Positions 23,561 to 35,740 of a DNA stretch of 64,000 nucleotides are shown piece by piece. Both the position numbers and the translations under genes were made by a program. Origin of the DNA: Dicyema japonicum (lineage: Eukaryota; Dicyemida; Rhombozoa; Dicyemidae); NCBI GenBank assembly GCA_011109175.1, contig RDEW01000013.1, positions 972,181-1,036,180 on the forward strand, in the 5' to 3' direction. Below the pieces are notes generated by a model that was given only the letters and a program-made list of their open reading frames with translations, was not told the origin of the DNA and did no database searches. The number at the start of each line of letters is the position of its first letter. Within the stretch, counting starts at the first letter, position 1.

Positions 23561-24240
23561 TCCAAATAATTATGTCCTATGGCTTTCCAGGTTTCAAATT
23601 GTGTTAGCACAGTACTTTTGGCTAAATTATTTTGATGCACTCAATCTTCCCCTATGGCTTTGAGATTGGACTCCCAAATAGGATTCGATCAATGCTTCAT
23701 TCGCTTTCTATCTGATCCTTTCACCTTAGAAGCGACCGAGACGACGGCTATCCATTAGTTATACATCTTCATTATTTTTATACTTCTAAAAATATTGATC
23801 TGCTTCCTTCTCATATGCCTTGGAGGATTACATACATATTTGACTTCCAGCCCAAGGGGATGCTCTGGAGACTTGAGAATTTTAAGGAAATATCTTCGGC
23901 GTTGTCAGATGATATTACGCGTTTTTAGTTCCAAATTGTTATTATTATGCGGAAAGCGAAATTTAAAAAATTATCATCTCATCGCTTGCGACGCACAATG
24001 GACTGTTCTTTTTCTTGAGAGTGATCTAGAATTTGATTAAGTCTCTCAGCTTAGTTGATGATCCTCCTTTGATCTTACACAGGCTCGTTTAGATCGGGAG
24101 GTCTCTCGATCAAGTTTGGCCAGGTCCCTTCCGTTGTTCTTTCAGATTGGCGTCAAGTTCCAGTGCTCCTTAGACAACTTCTCTGTTGCCCCAGAATCAC
24201 ATATATGTAACGATTGCTCTCAGAATAAAAAAACAGCATT
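23560..24240. other. Intergenic stretch, no supported gene
   Basis: Sequence upstream of ML gene 1. The 81-codon plus ORF at 23795-24040 has no recognisable motif. Confidence 0.35.
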
Positions 24241-24245
24241 TTTAG

Positions 24246-24362
24246 AGAGCAAACTATTCACTGATGACGGCGTCACTGGTCAATCATAGGCATCTTAGAT
24301 GCGTGGAACCTTCAGCCGAAATTTACAGCAGCGAGATTCGATTTTGTGACAACAACTAACCG
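24246..24362 (-). repeat. SINE-1 fragment
   Basis: Contains ATTCACTGATGACGGCG, TAGATGCGTGGAACCTTC and ACAGCAGCGAGATTCGA, the head half of the SINE on the minus strand; the B box is partly intact and the A box is lost. Confidence 0.7.
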
Positions 24363-24419
24363 TAGTTGTCCAATTTTTAAAAATTTTGTATTCTTTTTAC
24401 AGTGGAGTCGTTATTCTTA

Positions 24420-26560
24420 ACTAGTTACTTGAAGGACACTTGAATGTTATCATTGCAGTGACCTTAATGCTAAGGAGCCACTATGGTATTCCACTCAGTT
24501 ATTAGACCCAAGAAAAGAGCAAATAACCTCAGAGTTCGAACACCTTGTAATACTGAAAAACGTGGAACTGGTCCCGGGGATCTACCGTCTGATCACTAAG
24601 CGATCATCATTGATCTCAGTCAATTTTCAATACGCACAACAATCAGACAGACTTTCCCAAACAAATTAGAACAACTTAAGGAAGAAATAGAAAGTTTCCT
24701 TGAAGACTTCTCTATATACAAATTCACGTCTCTAATTAAAGCTGTGGTTTTTTTCAATTCTGATATGTTGTCGCCTGATAAGATATAATCCCCAAAGGCT
24801 TCATCAGGGACTACAAGCCCTATGTTGAGATTATTTCTGGCAAACGATTTGATGACCCATTATTACAATACCAGTCACATTCCAATGTCTGAAAGAGGTC
24901 AACCACCACGAAGTTCCCGCAACGTTATTACATGACTTGATCCACAATGAGCGCAACTCAACTACCAAAGGCATTAATGGCCTATGTATCCTCCACTTGA
25001 AACACCTCGGACATAACGGACTCAATGCTCTCAAGACCAGTATGAATTCTCAACCCACTCGTGTTTTCATCATATGTTATGGAAGAACTCGATAATTTCC
25101 CTGTACTAAAAAACAATGCACTTTCCGAGGAGCAGAACACACATTTTATTTTAAGCAAAGAACAGTTATCATAGCTAATCGATTTTTTTATTTTTCTTGG
25201 GTGTATGTCATATAGACAATCCAGTTCCGCAGAGAAGTGTTCACTGATGACTGCGTCAAAGAATATGCGTGGAACCTTCAACCAAATGTACAGTATCGGG
25301 ATTCGAACCATGACCTTAGGGTTCTTGCTTGGCAACCGTTACATTGCGCTACCCTGTACTCAAAAATAAAAATTCCTTCACATTTACTTCTACAAACCTA
25401 TTTCTTTACCTTTGATGTATCGAAGACTTTGGAAAGCATAATCTAGAACGAGATTTCAGGGCACCTCAACTTTCCCAAAACACAACATGGTTTTCCGTCC
25501 CCTTCACTCAGCAACCTCTCATCTATCTACCTTCACACAGATTATTACAAACGGTTTTAAAAATTAATACCCCTAAAGAGATGTTCTGGTCTCATTCCAC
25601 CTGACAAAAGTTTTCGACAATTTTCGTGTGGTTCTCACAAACAGATCAGTTCATCAAATATCTCTCAAGTATGGCAGTCCTAGCTCACAAAATCCTTTCC
25701 GGAAGACTGGATCAAAATGTTTTTATTCCAATATGTCCCAGGTTCCATTACATTCTTAATGTAATCCTTCAGGGATCAGTTCTCTCCCTATCACTTTTAA
25801 CCGATACTTCAACGACATCCCAACGACCCAGAAAAGATCATTCTTGCATGCGCCGAAGACCTTATTATTCCATCCAAAGATAAAAACATTCATTTAGCCT
25901 CTTGTAATGTCGAAAGACATTTGACTTGGTTTACTAGCTTGGTAGTGACAACAGGATATCTCCATTGTCGTCGAAATCCAAAGTAACGATTCTTACCACT
26001 GACCGAGACAATTTAAGCACTTATCGAGTATATATCTCATCAGCGAACTTCTTACAGAGGTTAAATTTCCCAAATCCTCGGAGTAACATATGCCACGTCA
26101 ATCTTGTCTTTGTAGTACTTTGCTAAAAGCAAAATTAAATATCCTTCGAGTAATAGCCACTCGAACAGACAACAAAAGCAGTGTTTACGTTATTGTACAA
26201 TCCCACCTCCAACAAAAAACCAAACCAATTTATACATGACTTGTATCTACACGTACGATACGAACCCTCGAAGAGAACAAGATACTGGAGCACATATCCC
26301 CTGAGAGTTCCGATTCAGAACTGCTTCTTCTGGAGCCGTCAGAATGGAATTTTCTCGTTAAAGATGTTGACATCATCCATTTCTTGTCGGAAGAGAGGTT
26401 CGGATCTCTTTGTTGCTCTGGAGTCCCAGTACTCGACGTCATTGTAATGGTTCTCTGCGAGCGTCCCTTCAAGTAGCGCATTTTTTACAGTCGTCAGTTT
26501 ACTACATATTACCGAAACGGGGGATAGTAAATTCATCTTCCACGATTATCGACTAAAATA
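24420..26560 (+). mobile_element. Family B (CR1-like) LINE, degenerate copy
   Basis: Plus-strand fragments match the family B element at 38.4-41.6 kb in order: SDLNAKEPLWYS and SEFEHLVILKN (endonuclease, about 24.45-24.56 kb), later FRPLHSATSHLSTFTQ and NDIPTTQ (RT, about 25.49-25.83 kb), and near 26.24-26.35 kb TIRTLEENKILEH of the C-terminus. Frames are broken throughout and a SINE-1 copy is inserted at 25141-25355. Dead element. Confidence 0.75.
25141..25355 (-). repeat. SINE-1 copy inserted in a LINE
   Basis: Minus strand: B box read as GGTTCGAATCCCGAT, then GTACATTTGGTTGAAGG, CACTGATGACTGCGTC, CAGTTCCGCAGAGAAG on the plus strand, and the AAGAACAGTTAT tail. It interrupts the degenerate family B LINE, so it inserted later than that element. 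Confidence 0.75.
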
Positions 26561-26734
26561 AAAGTTTCTGTTTGTCGTAAATTCAGGTTAAATGAACTTA
26601 TATTGATAGAACCAGGACACGTGCAGAAAAAGGATGCCATAAGGGAAACATGGTGTAACGTAGCACTATTGTAATTATTATTAATAGCACTTTCGAAGAA
26701 CCAAAAATGTAATTTATTTAATTAATGTTCCGCT

Positions 26735-28370
26735 TGTGCCGTATTTTTCTTCAGGTTATTTTTTTTCCACATTTCTCTTGACCAAGTTCCTCCATGCTCC
26801 GCGGTTACAGGCAGTTATTCCGAGCGTATCCAGATCATCTCCAGTTTTCAGCTTTCGTCCTACATTGGTCAGGTCCTTGTGCAGAACCTCTGACAAAGTT
26901 ATGCGAGGTCTTCCACGCAACGAGGTATTCACTTCTGGGCAGAAATAGTTATCCATTGCTATTTTAGCAGGCGTCATCTGGCTCATTCGAAGGATGTGAC
27001 CAAACAGACGCCATCTTGATTCCAGGATATCCAGACTCAATGGTCTTGTATTACATACTTTGTATAGATTCTTGTTTGTAATTTTTTTCGGCCAGTTGAT
27101 GCCAAGCAACAGTCGGAGTTGCTTACGATGGAAGGCATCTAGTTTGTCCATTACCGCTTCTGAGACACCCCAGGTTGCAGCGTTGTACATTAGGACTGGT
27201 TTCACGAAGGCATTGTATAGTCTCACACGTAATTGTGTGCTAATTTGTTTACTATGATTCTAGACTACTCCCATTTTTCTAAAGGCCGCGACGGCCAACA
27301 TCTTCCTGTTAGTGATATCCTCAGCGTCTCCGAGCAACGACCCCAATTTTTTACAGTATCTCCATTTTTCATCAGTTCGGGTTAGTTCACGGCGTATGGT
27401 AGTTGTCTCCGTCTTTTCCGTATTGATTTTGATAAACCATTTTTCTAGGACATCTGGCATCCTTGTCCGTATATAGTTTAATGTTTTCTCGTCGCTGGAT
27501 ATATAGTCGATATCATCTGCATAAATCACTTCAGTTTGAGGTAGATCGCCAATTAATAGTCTGAAGTCTCTGTGTGCCGCCTCCAGATATGTCACAAAAA
27601 GTACCGGTGACAAGGAATCTCTCTGCGGTACCCCGAACGTTGTCTCGAATGGGCAGACTCCAAATTTCCAAAACGTACACTTAGCTGCTTTGTTCCAAGT
27701 AATAGACGGATCATTCTGACACTGTCCTCGTCAACCAACTTCTCCAAGATATCCAAAAGTCTCCCTCTGTGTATAGAGTCAAAGGCTTTGGACATGTCCA
27801 TGCCAAGGATGCCAATAGCCCCCTTGTACTTTTGATGTGTTGCACAAAGCCATCGATGTCCCCAGACCACATCAGCTGTAGATCTCCCTGACCTGAATCC
27901 GCTTTGACCGTGAGAGAGAAAGTTCTCGATGTCAGATCCAATCCTGTTCAGCACTATAAGTGATAGTGTCTTGCGTAGAGTCGTCAATAGTACGATGGGT
28001 CTTAAATTCGTTAAGGGGCCTTTAGCTTTGCCCGGTTTTTGTAGTGCAATTAGTGTGCCATTACCCACATCCAGTGGTGAGTTGTATTTGAATGTTTTGT
28101 TGTATATCTCAGTTAATAGTTCAGAGATCTCGGTTGGTGCATATTTGAGAAGTTCTGCATTTATGTTGTTAGGGCCAGCAGCTCTATTGTAGTTCTTCAA
28201 GCTCGTGGTCATAGTGCCCGTTTAAATGCTTCGGTTTAACTCCGACTGTTGAATGGGCCGCGAATTTTATTGCATCGATGGTGTCTTGCCACAGCTCACC
28301 AGGCATTTTTTCTTTATTCCACTGTCTGGTCTTTTCTCTCAATGTATTTTGATAGCACTATTGTAAGGAT
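26735..28370 (-). mobile_element. Family A LINE, 5'-truncated and internally deleted copy
   Basis: Minus strand: NKEKMPGELWQDTIDAIKF linker piece, then directly RAAGPNNINAELLKYAP, LRPIVLLTTLRKTL, GQSGFRSGRSTADVV, ILGMDMSKAFDSIHRG (motif A), RDSLSPVLF (motif B), EVIYADDIDYIS (motif C), GSLLGDAEDITNRK, LMYNAATWGV, WRLFGHILRM and LRGRPRITLSE, ending VEKK-stop at 26756. There are frame breaks at about 27.60 and 27.25 kb. The endonuclease is missing and the linker jumps straight to the RT, so there is also an internal deletion near 28.2 kb. Confidence 0.9.
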
Positions 28371-28379
28371 GAATTCTAA

Positions 28380-29580
28380 AAAAATTTTATCATCTGAAAA
28401 GTAAAAAAAAAACTGTCTTGAGAAAGAAAGAACAGAAATTACACTAGGAAACTTATTAATAAAAGTATTATCGAAGATTTCCTAAATTTGACTCTAAAAG
28501 TAGAAAAACCTCTTAGTGAGAATTGAATGAATTTGGAAATCACTTTATTGAAATTGACGACAACTTTTTTTAAAATTTCGAAAATTTTGTTTTTTAATAC
28601 AAAAAAGCATAGCATAAAAATTTGACTGACAGAGTCCATTCATACTTACTTCAACCAACCATATCTCAACTCAATACGAGATCCCGAAAACAAATGGTAC
28701 CCTTTGTAATTATTAAGGTTGATAGTGAAGATGAATATCCTAATTTTAGTTACTCCCTCTTATTAGACCAGAATCGGACAATCGTATTCTCCTCTTTGCC
28801 CATAATGCCTTCCTGACACCAGAATACGGAAAACTCTTCTTTTGTACGGGCTCACTTTTAAGTTCTGTACAGAGCCAAATACACCTGTCTGATATTTGAA
28901 AGCAATGGCGCTTGTTTTGACTTCTTGTTGGCTTTCGGGTTCCTTTACTCAAAGAGACCGGGGGTAAATAAATCAAGATTTTTGTTCTAGACACACGTAT
29001 TGACACCTAATTTGTCCCATTTCTCAAAATTTTAAACCTTCTTTCTCCCTGACCTCTCCACTGGTGAAGATTACAATTATGAAAACTCATCTCTTATTAA
29101 TGAAGTGATGCCAGCGATGAAAATAGAAGAAAGTGGACCTTTTCTCCACCTATCTTCTGAGGTAGAAATCTGTAATTGACTATTGGAGGATGGATTTTAT
29201 TGGTGCAAGAAGACTTTCTCCCACGAATTTCTTCCATGGATTATTTACTGTATGTGTTGGGCTTACCAACGAGTAAGCTTAGGGTTAATAAGTAGATTGT
29301 CTTCAGTTCCTAAAATGTGAGTGAGACGTGCACATTCGAAACAAGTCAATCGATATTTAAAATTATAGAAATTATCACTTGTGAGAGAAAAGAGAAATCA
29401 GTTTTGACTCCAGTCAGGCAACGGACTTCTCATGAAACTAAATAAATTCGAGATGAAGTCAATTTGGTCAAAATTTAAATTTATGAGTCACAATCGTTCA
29501 ACATATGACTGACTGACAAGATGGTGTTCTGAAAGAAATTCACTCTATATTTATAAAAGAACCTTGATGTTATATCTACC
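28380..29580. other. Intergenic stretch, no supported gene
   Basis: Contains small ORFs on both strands (for example 29006-28746, minus) without recognisable content. No RNA gene or repeat identified. Confidence 0.35.
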
Positions 29581-29589
29581 CTATCGACT

Positions 29590-30960
29590 TTGAAGGGGAA
29601 ACTTTTGTGTTAACAAAAAAGGTGTGTTCCAAATATTCTAAAATTTTAGCCAAATATCTAATTGCAGTATATTTCATAAAAATTGACTTTGTCATTGATA
29701 GACTGATAAAGGGACTTTACGGATAAATCTATTTGTGATTATTTATAACTTTTTCCTCTCAAACTTGATATTAAAAAAACAAAATTTGAGATTATCAGAA
29801 TTTTTTTAGGTTTGTTCACAAAAAATAGGTTAGTTAGGGATTAGCAGGATTGTGTTGATTTTCATTCGATCTCTTGTTAATAATGTCACTGAAGACTTCA
29901 ACAGGTTGAGAAACTCGATTAGACGGAAGACTTAGGCTATTTTAACATTATGTGAGCCAATTGAGTACTCTATCGTTTGATGAAGGCATGCGATCATCAG
30001 TGTGAAATAGGAAAAGTTTTTCAGCTGTGGACAATGCAGAAGTAATTTAATCCGCAGTCTTTAAATAAGTCACTTATCATAATAGACCTTCAGGAAGAAC
30101 TTACATCGGACATTTATGAGATTAAAAAAGGGCGGATATTTTTATTAAGTATTTCTGAGTTCACATTCGAATTTAATTAACAAAAGCTTAGTTGAAGTTA
30201 TCACAGAGGGGATCGCCAGATTTGGAATAAGTCTTTCAAATAGATAAATGGAGGAGCTAAAGCTTTATGGAAACCTATATAAAGTACTCCATTAACAGTC
30301 CTTATTTCCTGAATTTAAATTAAATTGTCAGTTAATCAACAAAAAACCCGATTTTAACCCCAAAAGTGAACTAATCTAATTATTCCAGTCTCAACTCAAC
30401 CGGGAAAATAGCACAAACGACGGTATTACCAAATTGATCCACGATTTTGAGTTTAATGTCCATGCAGGGATTCTATAAATGTTCAAACAAACAACCAGCA
30501 ATAAATTCGAAAAATAATCTCTTCTGAATGCAAAGCTATGTGTACTTCCAGTGATCAAATCACATTCCCGACAAATAAATTTTAATTGGTATCCTTCATA
30601 AGGTAGGATTTCATCGGGAGAACATCGGCTCCCACTAATAATAGTCAAATTTCCTCTAAAAGAAAATGAATTAAAATCTAATAAAACTCACAAACCACCT
30701 GCTCTGAACGTTAATCTGGTAGTTAATTCCGTTCTGTTTATCGATGAACCATCTCTGGTGACGTTAACAATGGCCATGTTGTCCTTTCCCTCTAAGTTTA
30801 TGTTTTTAATAGTTAATACCACAATTCTCAAAGGGGAGTTCATAGGAATTGACTTTTAGAAATAAGACACAGAAAATCGCAACGTACATTGTTTTATATT
30901 ATTTTATTAGCTTTTGGGAAATTTAGGTTAGCCATTAAGAAATTAAAAAAATTGGAGAAA
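29590..30960. repeat. Duplicated segment, copy 2 (with ML gene 2)
   Basis: Collinear partner of 22480-23560, same orientation. The part coding the first ML exon, its upstream flank and the second intron is nearly identical between copies, while later exons have diverged in protein sequence. Confidence 0.8.
30380..30889 (-). CDS. Secreted ML-domain (MD-2-related lipid-recognition) protein 2
   Basis: Four exons, 30889-30820, 30791-30699, 30677-30496 and 30472-30380, introns 28, 21 and 23 nt, GT-AG; 145 aa ending in TAA. Signal peptide MYVAIFCVLFLKVNS, then YELPFENCEGKDNMAI, a CRECDLITGSTHSF segment, and NPC... GNTVVCAIFPVEL at the end, the ML-domain signature. Exon lengths 1 to 3 (70, 93, 182 nt) are identical to gene 1. 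Protein identity to gene 1 is high in the leader and falls to patches later, as expected for paralogues adapting to other ligands. Localisation outside the cell or in lysosomes is inferred from the leader. Confidence 0.8.
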
Positions 30961-30964
30961 ATTA

Positions 30965-31410
30965 ACTTTCGATTTATTGTTTAATTGAGGAAAAAACGGT
31001 AAAGGACACTACACATTGGTTTATTAGACTAAGAAGAATAAACCAAGGTAGATTTTGCAGCGAAGTGGTCGTCGCTCAATCCCACGTGAAGTCTATCCAA
31101 GGTGTTACCTATCTCATCTAAATATTTCTTTTATTATCTTTTCTAATATTTTCCCAGACAAAGAAGCGTAACAAAGGAATTCCATTTCCAATTTGACAAT
31201 TGGATTTTTTACTTGCATTTCGTCCGAAAATGTCAATATAATTGACGATTTTTTGTCTTGAACTTGGCAGAACGTAGTCAAGAAAATGATCTGAACACCC
31301 GATCTTACTATTTCACACAAAAGTTAGACGATTTTTGAATGGTCGGGCTCTGACAAAAGTTGTGAGTCACGGTTATTATCAGTTTTTTTGATGACTATGG
31401 ATATAAATAA
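30965..31410. other. Intergenic stretch, no supported gene
   Basis: Only a 68-codon minus ORF (31320-31114) of unknown meaning. Confidence 0.35.
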
Positions 31411-31419
31411 GCCGAATTC

Positions 31420-31725
31420 TTAATCTGCAGAGCCATATCAGCTATGGCTTCGCTTAGGCAGAACAGACAAGTAAGAATAGTTATTATACTACTCGTTGAG
31501 GAAGAACCAAGGAATGCTCTTCACTTCTTTGTTATCTTTTTCTTGCATATATGTTCTGTACAGACGATCCGGTTCCGCAGTGAAGTAAGTGTTCACTGAT
31601 GACAGTGTCACTCGTCAAGCCAAAGCATATTGATGCGTAGAGCCTTCGACCGAATGTACAGTATCGGGATTCGAAATAGGGACCTTCAGGCCTAGCCGAC
31701 ACACGTCATACTGCGCCACCCGGTT
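31420..31725 (-). repeat. SINE-1 copy
   Basis: Carries both head (box B seen as TCGGGATTCGAA on the plus strand, box A eroded) and tail (GAGCCATATCAGCTATGG, AGAACCAAGGAATG). About the same length as the full copy at 63055-63386. Confidence 0.75.
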
Positions 31726-31729
31726 TTCT

Positions 31730-32635
31730 GTAATAATATCAACTAAAACAAAATATCGGAATTATTTAGACAGAATTTTACACACTCTGAGTGACAGTCT
31801 CCTATTGCTCCCAGAAGGATAATTGGAGATATTGCTTCAAATGCCGCACGTGGGAAATATAACTTTATATGTTTATACATTCAATTACTAATATAGTTTT
31901 TTTATTAACAACAGAGTCAATAGTTATTTGGAGAGTCCTACCTCAAGGTTGGAGTCTACATCTAGACCCTCCTCCTTTATTTTTTTATCTCGAAAAGGTT
32001 CTTTCAATTTTTTGTACGTGTACTGGATTTTTGATTTCCTCCTGTAACCGTCGATCCGATCCTTCACAGTTCTGCTATTTTGTTCTGTTATACTAACATC
32101 ATATTTTCCTCTTTGCTTAGACCATCACTCAGCTTCTTGTGTAAGGAAAGCTAAATCGCAGCTATCCTTGTTTTCTCTAGGAACAATAAAATCTTCTTCG
32201 GAGATAAGAACCATCCCTACACCAATACAGTAGGCAGGGGAGTATTATACCCTTGTAGTTGAACAAAATGCATCACGGTTTGATGGTTGAAGTGATTGAA
32301 CGAATGTCTCAATTCGTCCTTCTCCCAACACTTTTCATTTACTCCTACACAAAATACCTCTACTGTAGCGGATAATTCAATGTTCCAAACATACACAATG
32401 ATTAAATTAGATCCGTGGATATCAGTGGATATAGCAAAATCAGAACTTAGGTAACACCTAACACTTGCTCTTTTTTTTCCAACATATAAAGAACGAGTTC
32501 TTTTTCAATACATGCTTCACGAAATAAGGCCCTAAATGAATTAATGAAATTTTTTTAATATTAGATCAAAAAATAAAAAAATGAACAATGCCGAATTTGT
32601 AAATATCATTATAAATTTTATAAAATAAAATTTTG
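31730..32635. other. Intergenic stretch, no supported gene
   Basis: No recognisable gene. The 75-codon plus ORF at 31869-32096 has no motif. Confidence 0.35.
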
Positions 32636-32639
32636 AATT

Positions 32640-32882
32640 TTTTACCGACTTGTGGGGATTAGCGATATAGCTGTTGTGCGAAAATATTCAAAACTGAAGG
32701 ACTACGATCTACTACATTCTGAAATGGAGTCAGTTGCTTTTTTTCAGGAGGTTGGAATCCTCCCGAAAGAAAAGAAATGCCTTAAAAGACATTTGATGAC
32801 CCTGCCCCATCAGCGGAGAATACAACATGGATGTGCAATAAAAGCGGGTGTCGAACTTATAGTTCTGTCAGAAACGGTGTAA
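32640..32882 (+). pseudogene. Merlin/IS1595-like transposase N-terminal fragment
   Basis: Reads SVAFFQEVGILPKEKKC, then LKRHLMTLPHQRR and QHGCAIKAG. This resembles the start of Merlin/ISXO2-like transposases, 'xFLQxxGILPxxKxC...CxxxM', with a zinc-binding pair that is here incomplete (one Cys kept). No DDE core follows, so it is a remnant. A chance resemblance is possible. Confidence 0.4.
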
Positions 32883-33386
32883 TGTGGAGCTTCGACAGAC
32901 AAACAATTTATGGTGTCGGATTTGTGCTGATTATTTAGCTAATCGTTGAACACACTGATCGGTATTAGTGTATTATTAGATTGTATAGGTGGAATTGGAA
33001 AAGATAGGTCCATTGGAAATGTTTCATGTTCTCAGTAAAACTTACAAGCACGTCACAACAAAAAATTTATATTTTTTATATTTAAATTTATAGATCAATC
33101 AGTAATAAGTAAAGTCATCAAAATTCAGTAGATCGTATTATTTCTTATTTTCAGTTCATTTATGACTTACTAAAAATATTGAATATGCCTTTATTTAAGA
33201 AATATTGATGTCATCCTCGATCCCACACGTGCACATATTGGGCAAGAATCGGATGATTATAGTTGTAAGGTGTCTACACCTTTCAGTTCTTGCGTATTCG
33301 AAATTGGAGGCATTGGAGCTTCCATAAAATCAGCATTCTTTAACAAAATAGAAACTTTAGAAATTGTAATAAATGATATTCCCGGC

Positions 33387-33671
33387 TTATGCTTTGGATT
33401 CAATTTCCTTTAAAATATTCATTAATAAATGATATTCTGACAATTTCTTTCTTCGTTGAACATCGTCCAGCACGTAAAGCAAAGACCGGACTTTTTTATA
33501 TCTCGTCGGTAAGTTTACCTCCAAATCTAGTCGGTAGGTTTTATTTCTGTTTGATTGCAATAATGTCAGTTTTTTGTTCATTTTCAGAAACCACTCCCCA
33601 AATAATCTAGGAGCATGATTATGAGCAATCAACAAAATCCACTTCATCTGTCTCAAGTAAGATTTCTCCAA
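33387..33671 (-). pseudogene. Family A-like LINE fragment after RT motif C
   Basis: GEWFLKMNKKLTLLQSNR followed by RYKKVRSLLYVLDDVQRRKK matches the family A stretch KWFLVVNQDKTEY ... KKVGSLLGDSEDVTHRK. Only this 95-codon piece remains. Confidence 0.65.
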
Positions 33672-33679
33672 GATGTTTT

Positions 33680-34300
33680 TTTATTATTTATTCATAACCC
33701 AGGGATCACCGAAAAAAAAGACAAAAAAACGTCAGACAGTTAGGTAATCCTAGTTCCCGCAATCAAACAAGCCATCCAACGTCTGTAGTCTCCATTATTC
33801 CTACTACCGTAGAATGTGTTGTAGACACTCGTGCAATTGAGGGACTTCGCCAACTCAGCCAGAACAGAAAATGACAATGTCACTGCTTACAAACACTTTT
33901 TATTAAAAATCAATGATTAATATTATTTTTACAATCAAATTAAACAAATAACTTAAGTTGACATTATGGATTTTCGGTTGCAAATTTATTACAGTCAGAT
34001 TTCGAGATAAACTCCACAACTGAAAAATCTCATAATTAGTTAAATTATTATAATTCCGCACTATTAGTGGTACACATCACCGAAATCACCAAGAGCATCA
34101 CTTGAATAAAAAGATGCTGTAAATAATGCAGTACCAACGATTGAAATGCGGTTTAATCCTTAGAGAGTAGGGAGATGAGGCTCAATCCTTAGAATTGATT
34201 CAAGGAAAGTAGAAAGATCTACTTTTTATCTCAGATTTAATCACTCAATAAAAATTGATTTCTTCGATCTGTCGATTTGACATTTTGTTAGATATAGTAA
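33680..34300. other. Intergenic stretch; possible SINE-3 tail at its start
   Basis: The first bases on the minus strand (TCGGTGATCCCTGGGTTATG, then AATAAATAATAAA) resemble the 3' end of the GC-rich block at 47.86-48.19 kb. The rest shows nothing supportable. Confidence 0.25.
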
Positions 34301-34305
34301 ACTCT

Positions 34306-34362
34306 CCCAAATTTGCCATTTTTGGTCCCAGCATTTTTTGCGGCAAATTTGGGAATTAGCAA
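34306..34362. repeat. Short palindrome
   Basis: CCCAAATTTGCC and GGCAAATTTGGG form a perfect 12-bp inverted repeat around a spacer of about 26 nt. It could be a terminal part of a TIR element near the pogo-like fragment, or simply a hairpin. Confidence 0.5.
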
Positions 34363-35224
34363 ACTTCAGAATTTAATCAATAATTTTAAAATATTTTAAA
34401 ATAGTTATTGGGTAACTTTTCATCAATGAAAATAACTAAATTTGATTTTATTACGATAAAAAGCCACGACGTACGTGGAACCCGGTGGCTTCTCCAGTTG
34501 ATCTCTGTTGCAATCGTGAAGGGCAACGCAACGTCGATAATGTCGGCGGGGTCCACTTTGGATGGATGGCAGTTTTAAATATGATTAACTGTAAATATGG
34601 TTTTCTGTTTTATTACGAAAAAATTTATTTTAAATAATGAAGTATTAAATTTTATCGAAATAAAATTCAATTCCCATTTGTTTCTTTTTTTATATTTCTG
34701 ATATTTCCATTAAATCTTCAAATAGATGTTATAAGGACAACGTCCTCTTCGTTTTCAACGTTCTCAAGAAGATCCTTTTCAATTTCGCTTAACTTGGATG
34801 CTATTTCATTTTTTTTTAGAGGTTTTAATTCAGTAGTTACTTTCATGGGATGAGCATCTCATCATCAATTAATGATGTTATTTCTTATTCAGAATAATTT
34901 ATAGTCATACATTCTTCGATTTCATCGGATCGTGAATATCCGTATTAGATGATATTTCTTATGTTCACATTTACTAAAGGTGTGCTAGTACCCGATTTTT
35001 TAGAATTTGAAAACAAATGTTGATTATTTAGGGGATACATCTTCCCAGGTCATTTTTATAAAAAGAACAGTGAATTAATTAAAAAAATTTCTTGTGACTT
35101 GAAGCTTGTAGCAAGAACTCTGCCGAAAGGGAAATATCTATGATGTATATAAGTTGGGGAGGAACACTGTAGACTAGACAAAGATTTGATTCTGTTTACG
35201 GATATATGATTAAATTCAGTTTCC

Positions 35225-35375
35225 GGAAATCAATTTAAAACATTGCCAGAATTATTGCTGCTCATTTTACTCTTAAAAATTTGACGGCTCAAATGGACCG
35301 CTTTAAGAAGCGTCATGAACAATTTTTTAAAACAATTTCTGGTGAAGGTATTCCTGCTTCAAATTTTAATTAAAA
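35225..35375 (+). pseudogene. Pogo/Tigger-like transposase HTH fragment
   Basis: ARIIAAHFTLKNLTAQMDRF, then KKRHEQFFKTISGEG. The 'W..RFKKRHG......GE' pattern is typical of the CENP-B-type DNA-binding region of pogo/Tigger transposases. No catalytic domain follows. Confidence 0.45.
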
Positions 35376-35486
35376 ATTTTTTTGACAAAGTTTAACATGG
35401 AAGAAATTTTTGTTTTTTTCATAAAAAATTCAAATAAATTATCTGTCACGAAAGTTGAAAATTTTTTGGTAAAAAAACCTGTAAAG

Positions 35487-35740
35487 CAGTGGAACTCAAC
35501 CTTTCTTGGTCGCGGACCCCCAACATACTTTTGCAAGTTTTTTATCAAAAAATTATTACTTTCTAAAAACACAATTTGTTATTAAAAAGGAAATAAAATT
35601 AATGAGTAAGTTGATGTTGTTTTTTTGAGGCAATTTTTCAATTTGAGGCTCGGTTCGACAAACATACTCTGATAATAAAGGTTCAGAAGTATCTCACGGA
35701 CCCCTGAAATCTTTCGCGGACCCCAGGTTAAGAACAACTG
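35487..35740. mobile_element. hAT-type MITE with target-site duplication
   Basis: A 254-bp element with imperfect terminal inverted repeats: CAGTGGAACTCAACCTTTCT at the left and, at the right, CAGGTTAAGAACAACTG; both sides continue into CGCGGACCCC. It is flanked by the 8-bp direct repeat CTGTAAAG / CTGTAAAA (35479-35486 and 35741-35748), the length that hAT transposases produce. No transposase inside; the ORFs within it are incidental. Confidence 0.9.

Noticed and set aside
27711-28212. Overlapping ORFs on both strands at the family A RT as separate genes
   Set aside because: Only the minus frames with RT motifs are meaningful; the others are shadows.
35366-35585. Overlapping 67-68 codon ORFs on both strands
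   Set aside because: They lie across the edge of the hAT MITE and have no recognisable content.
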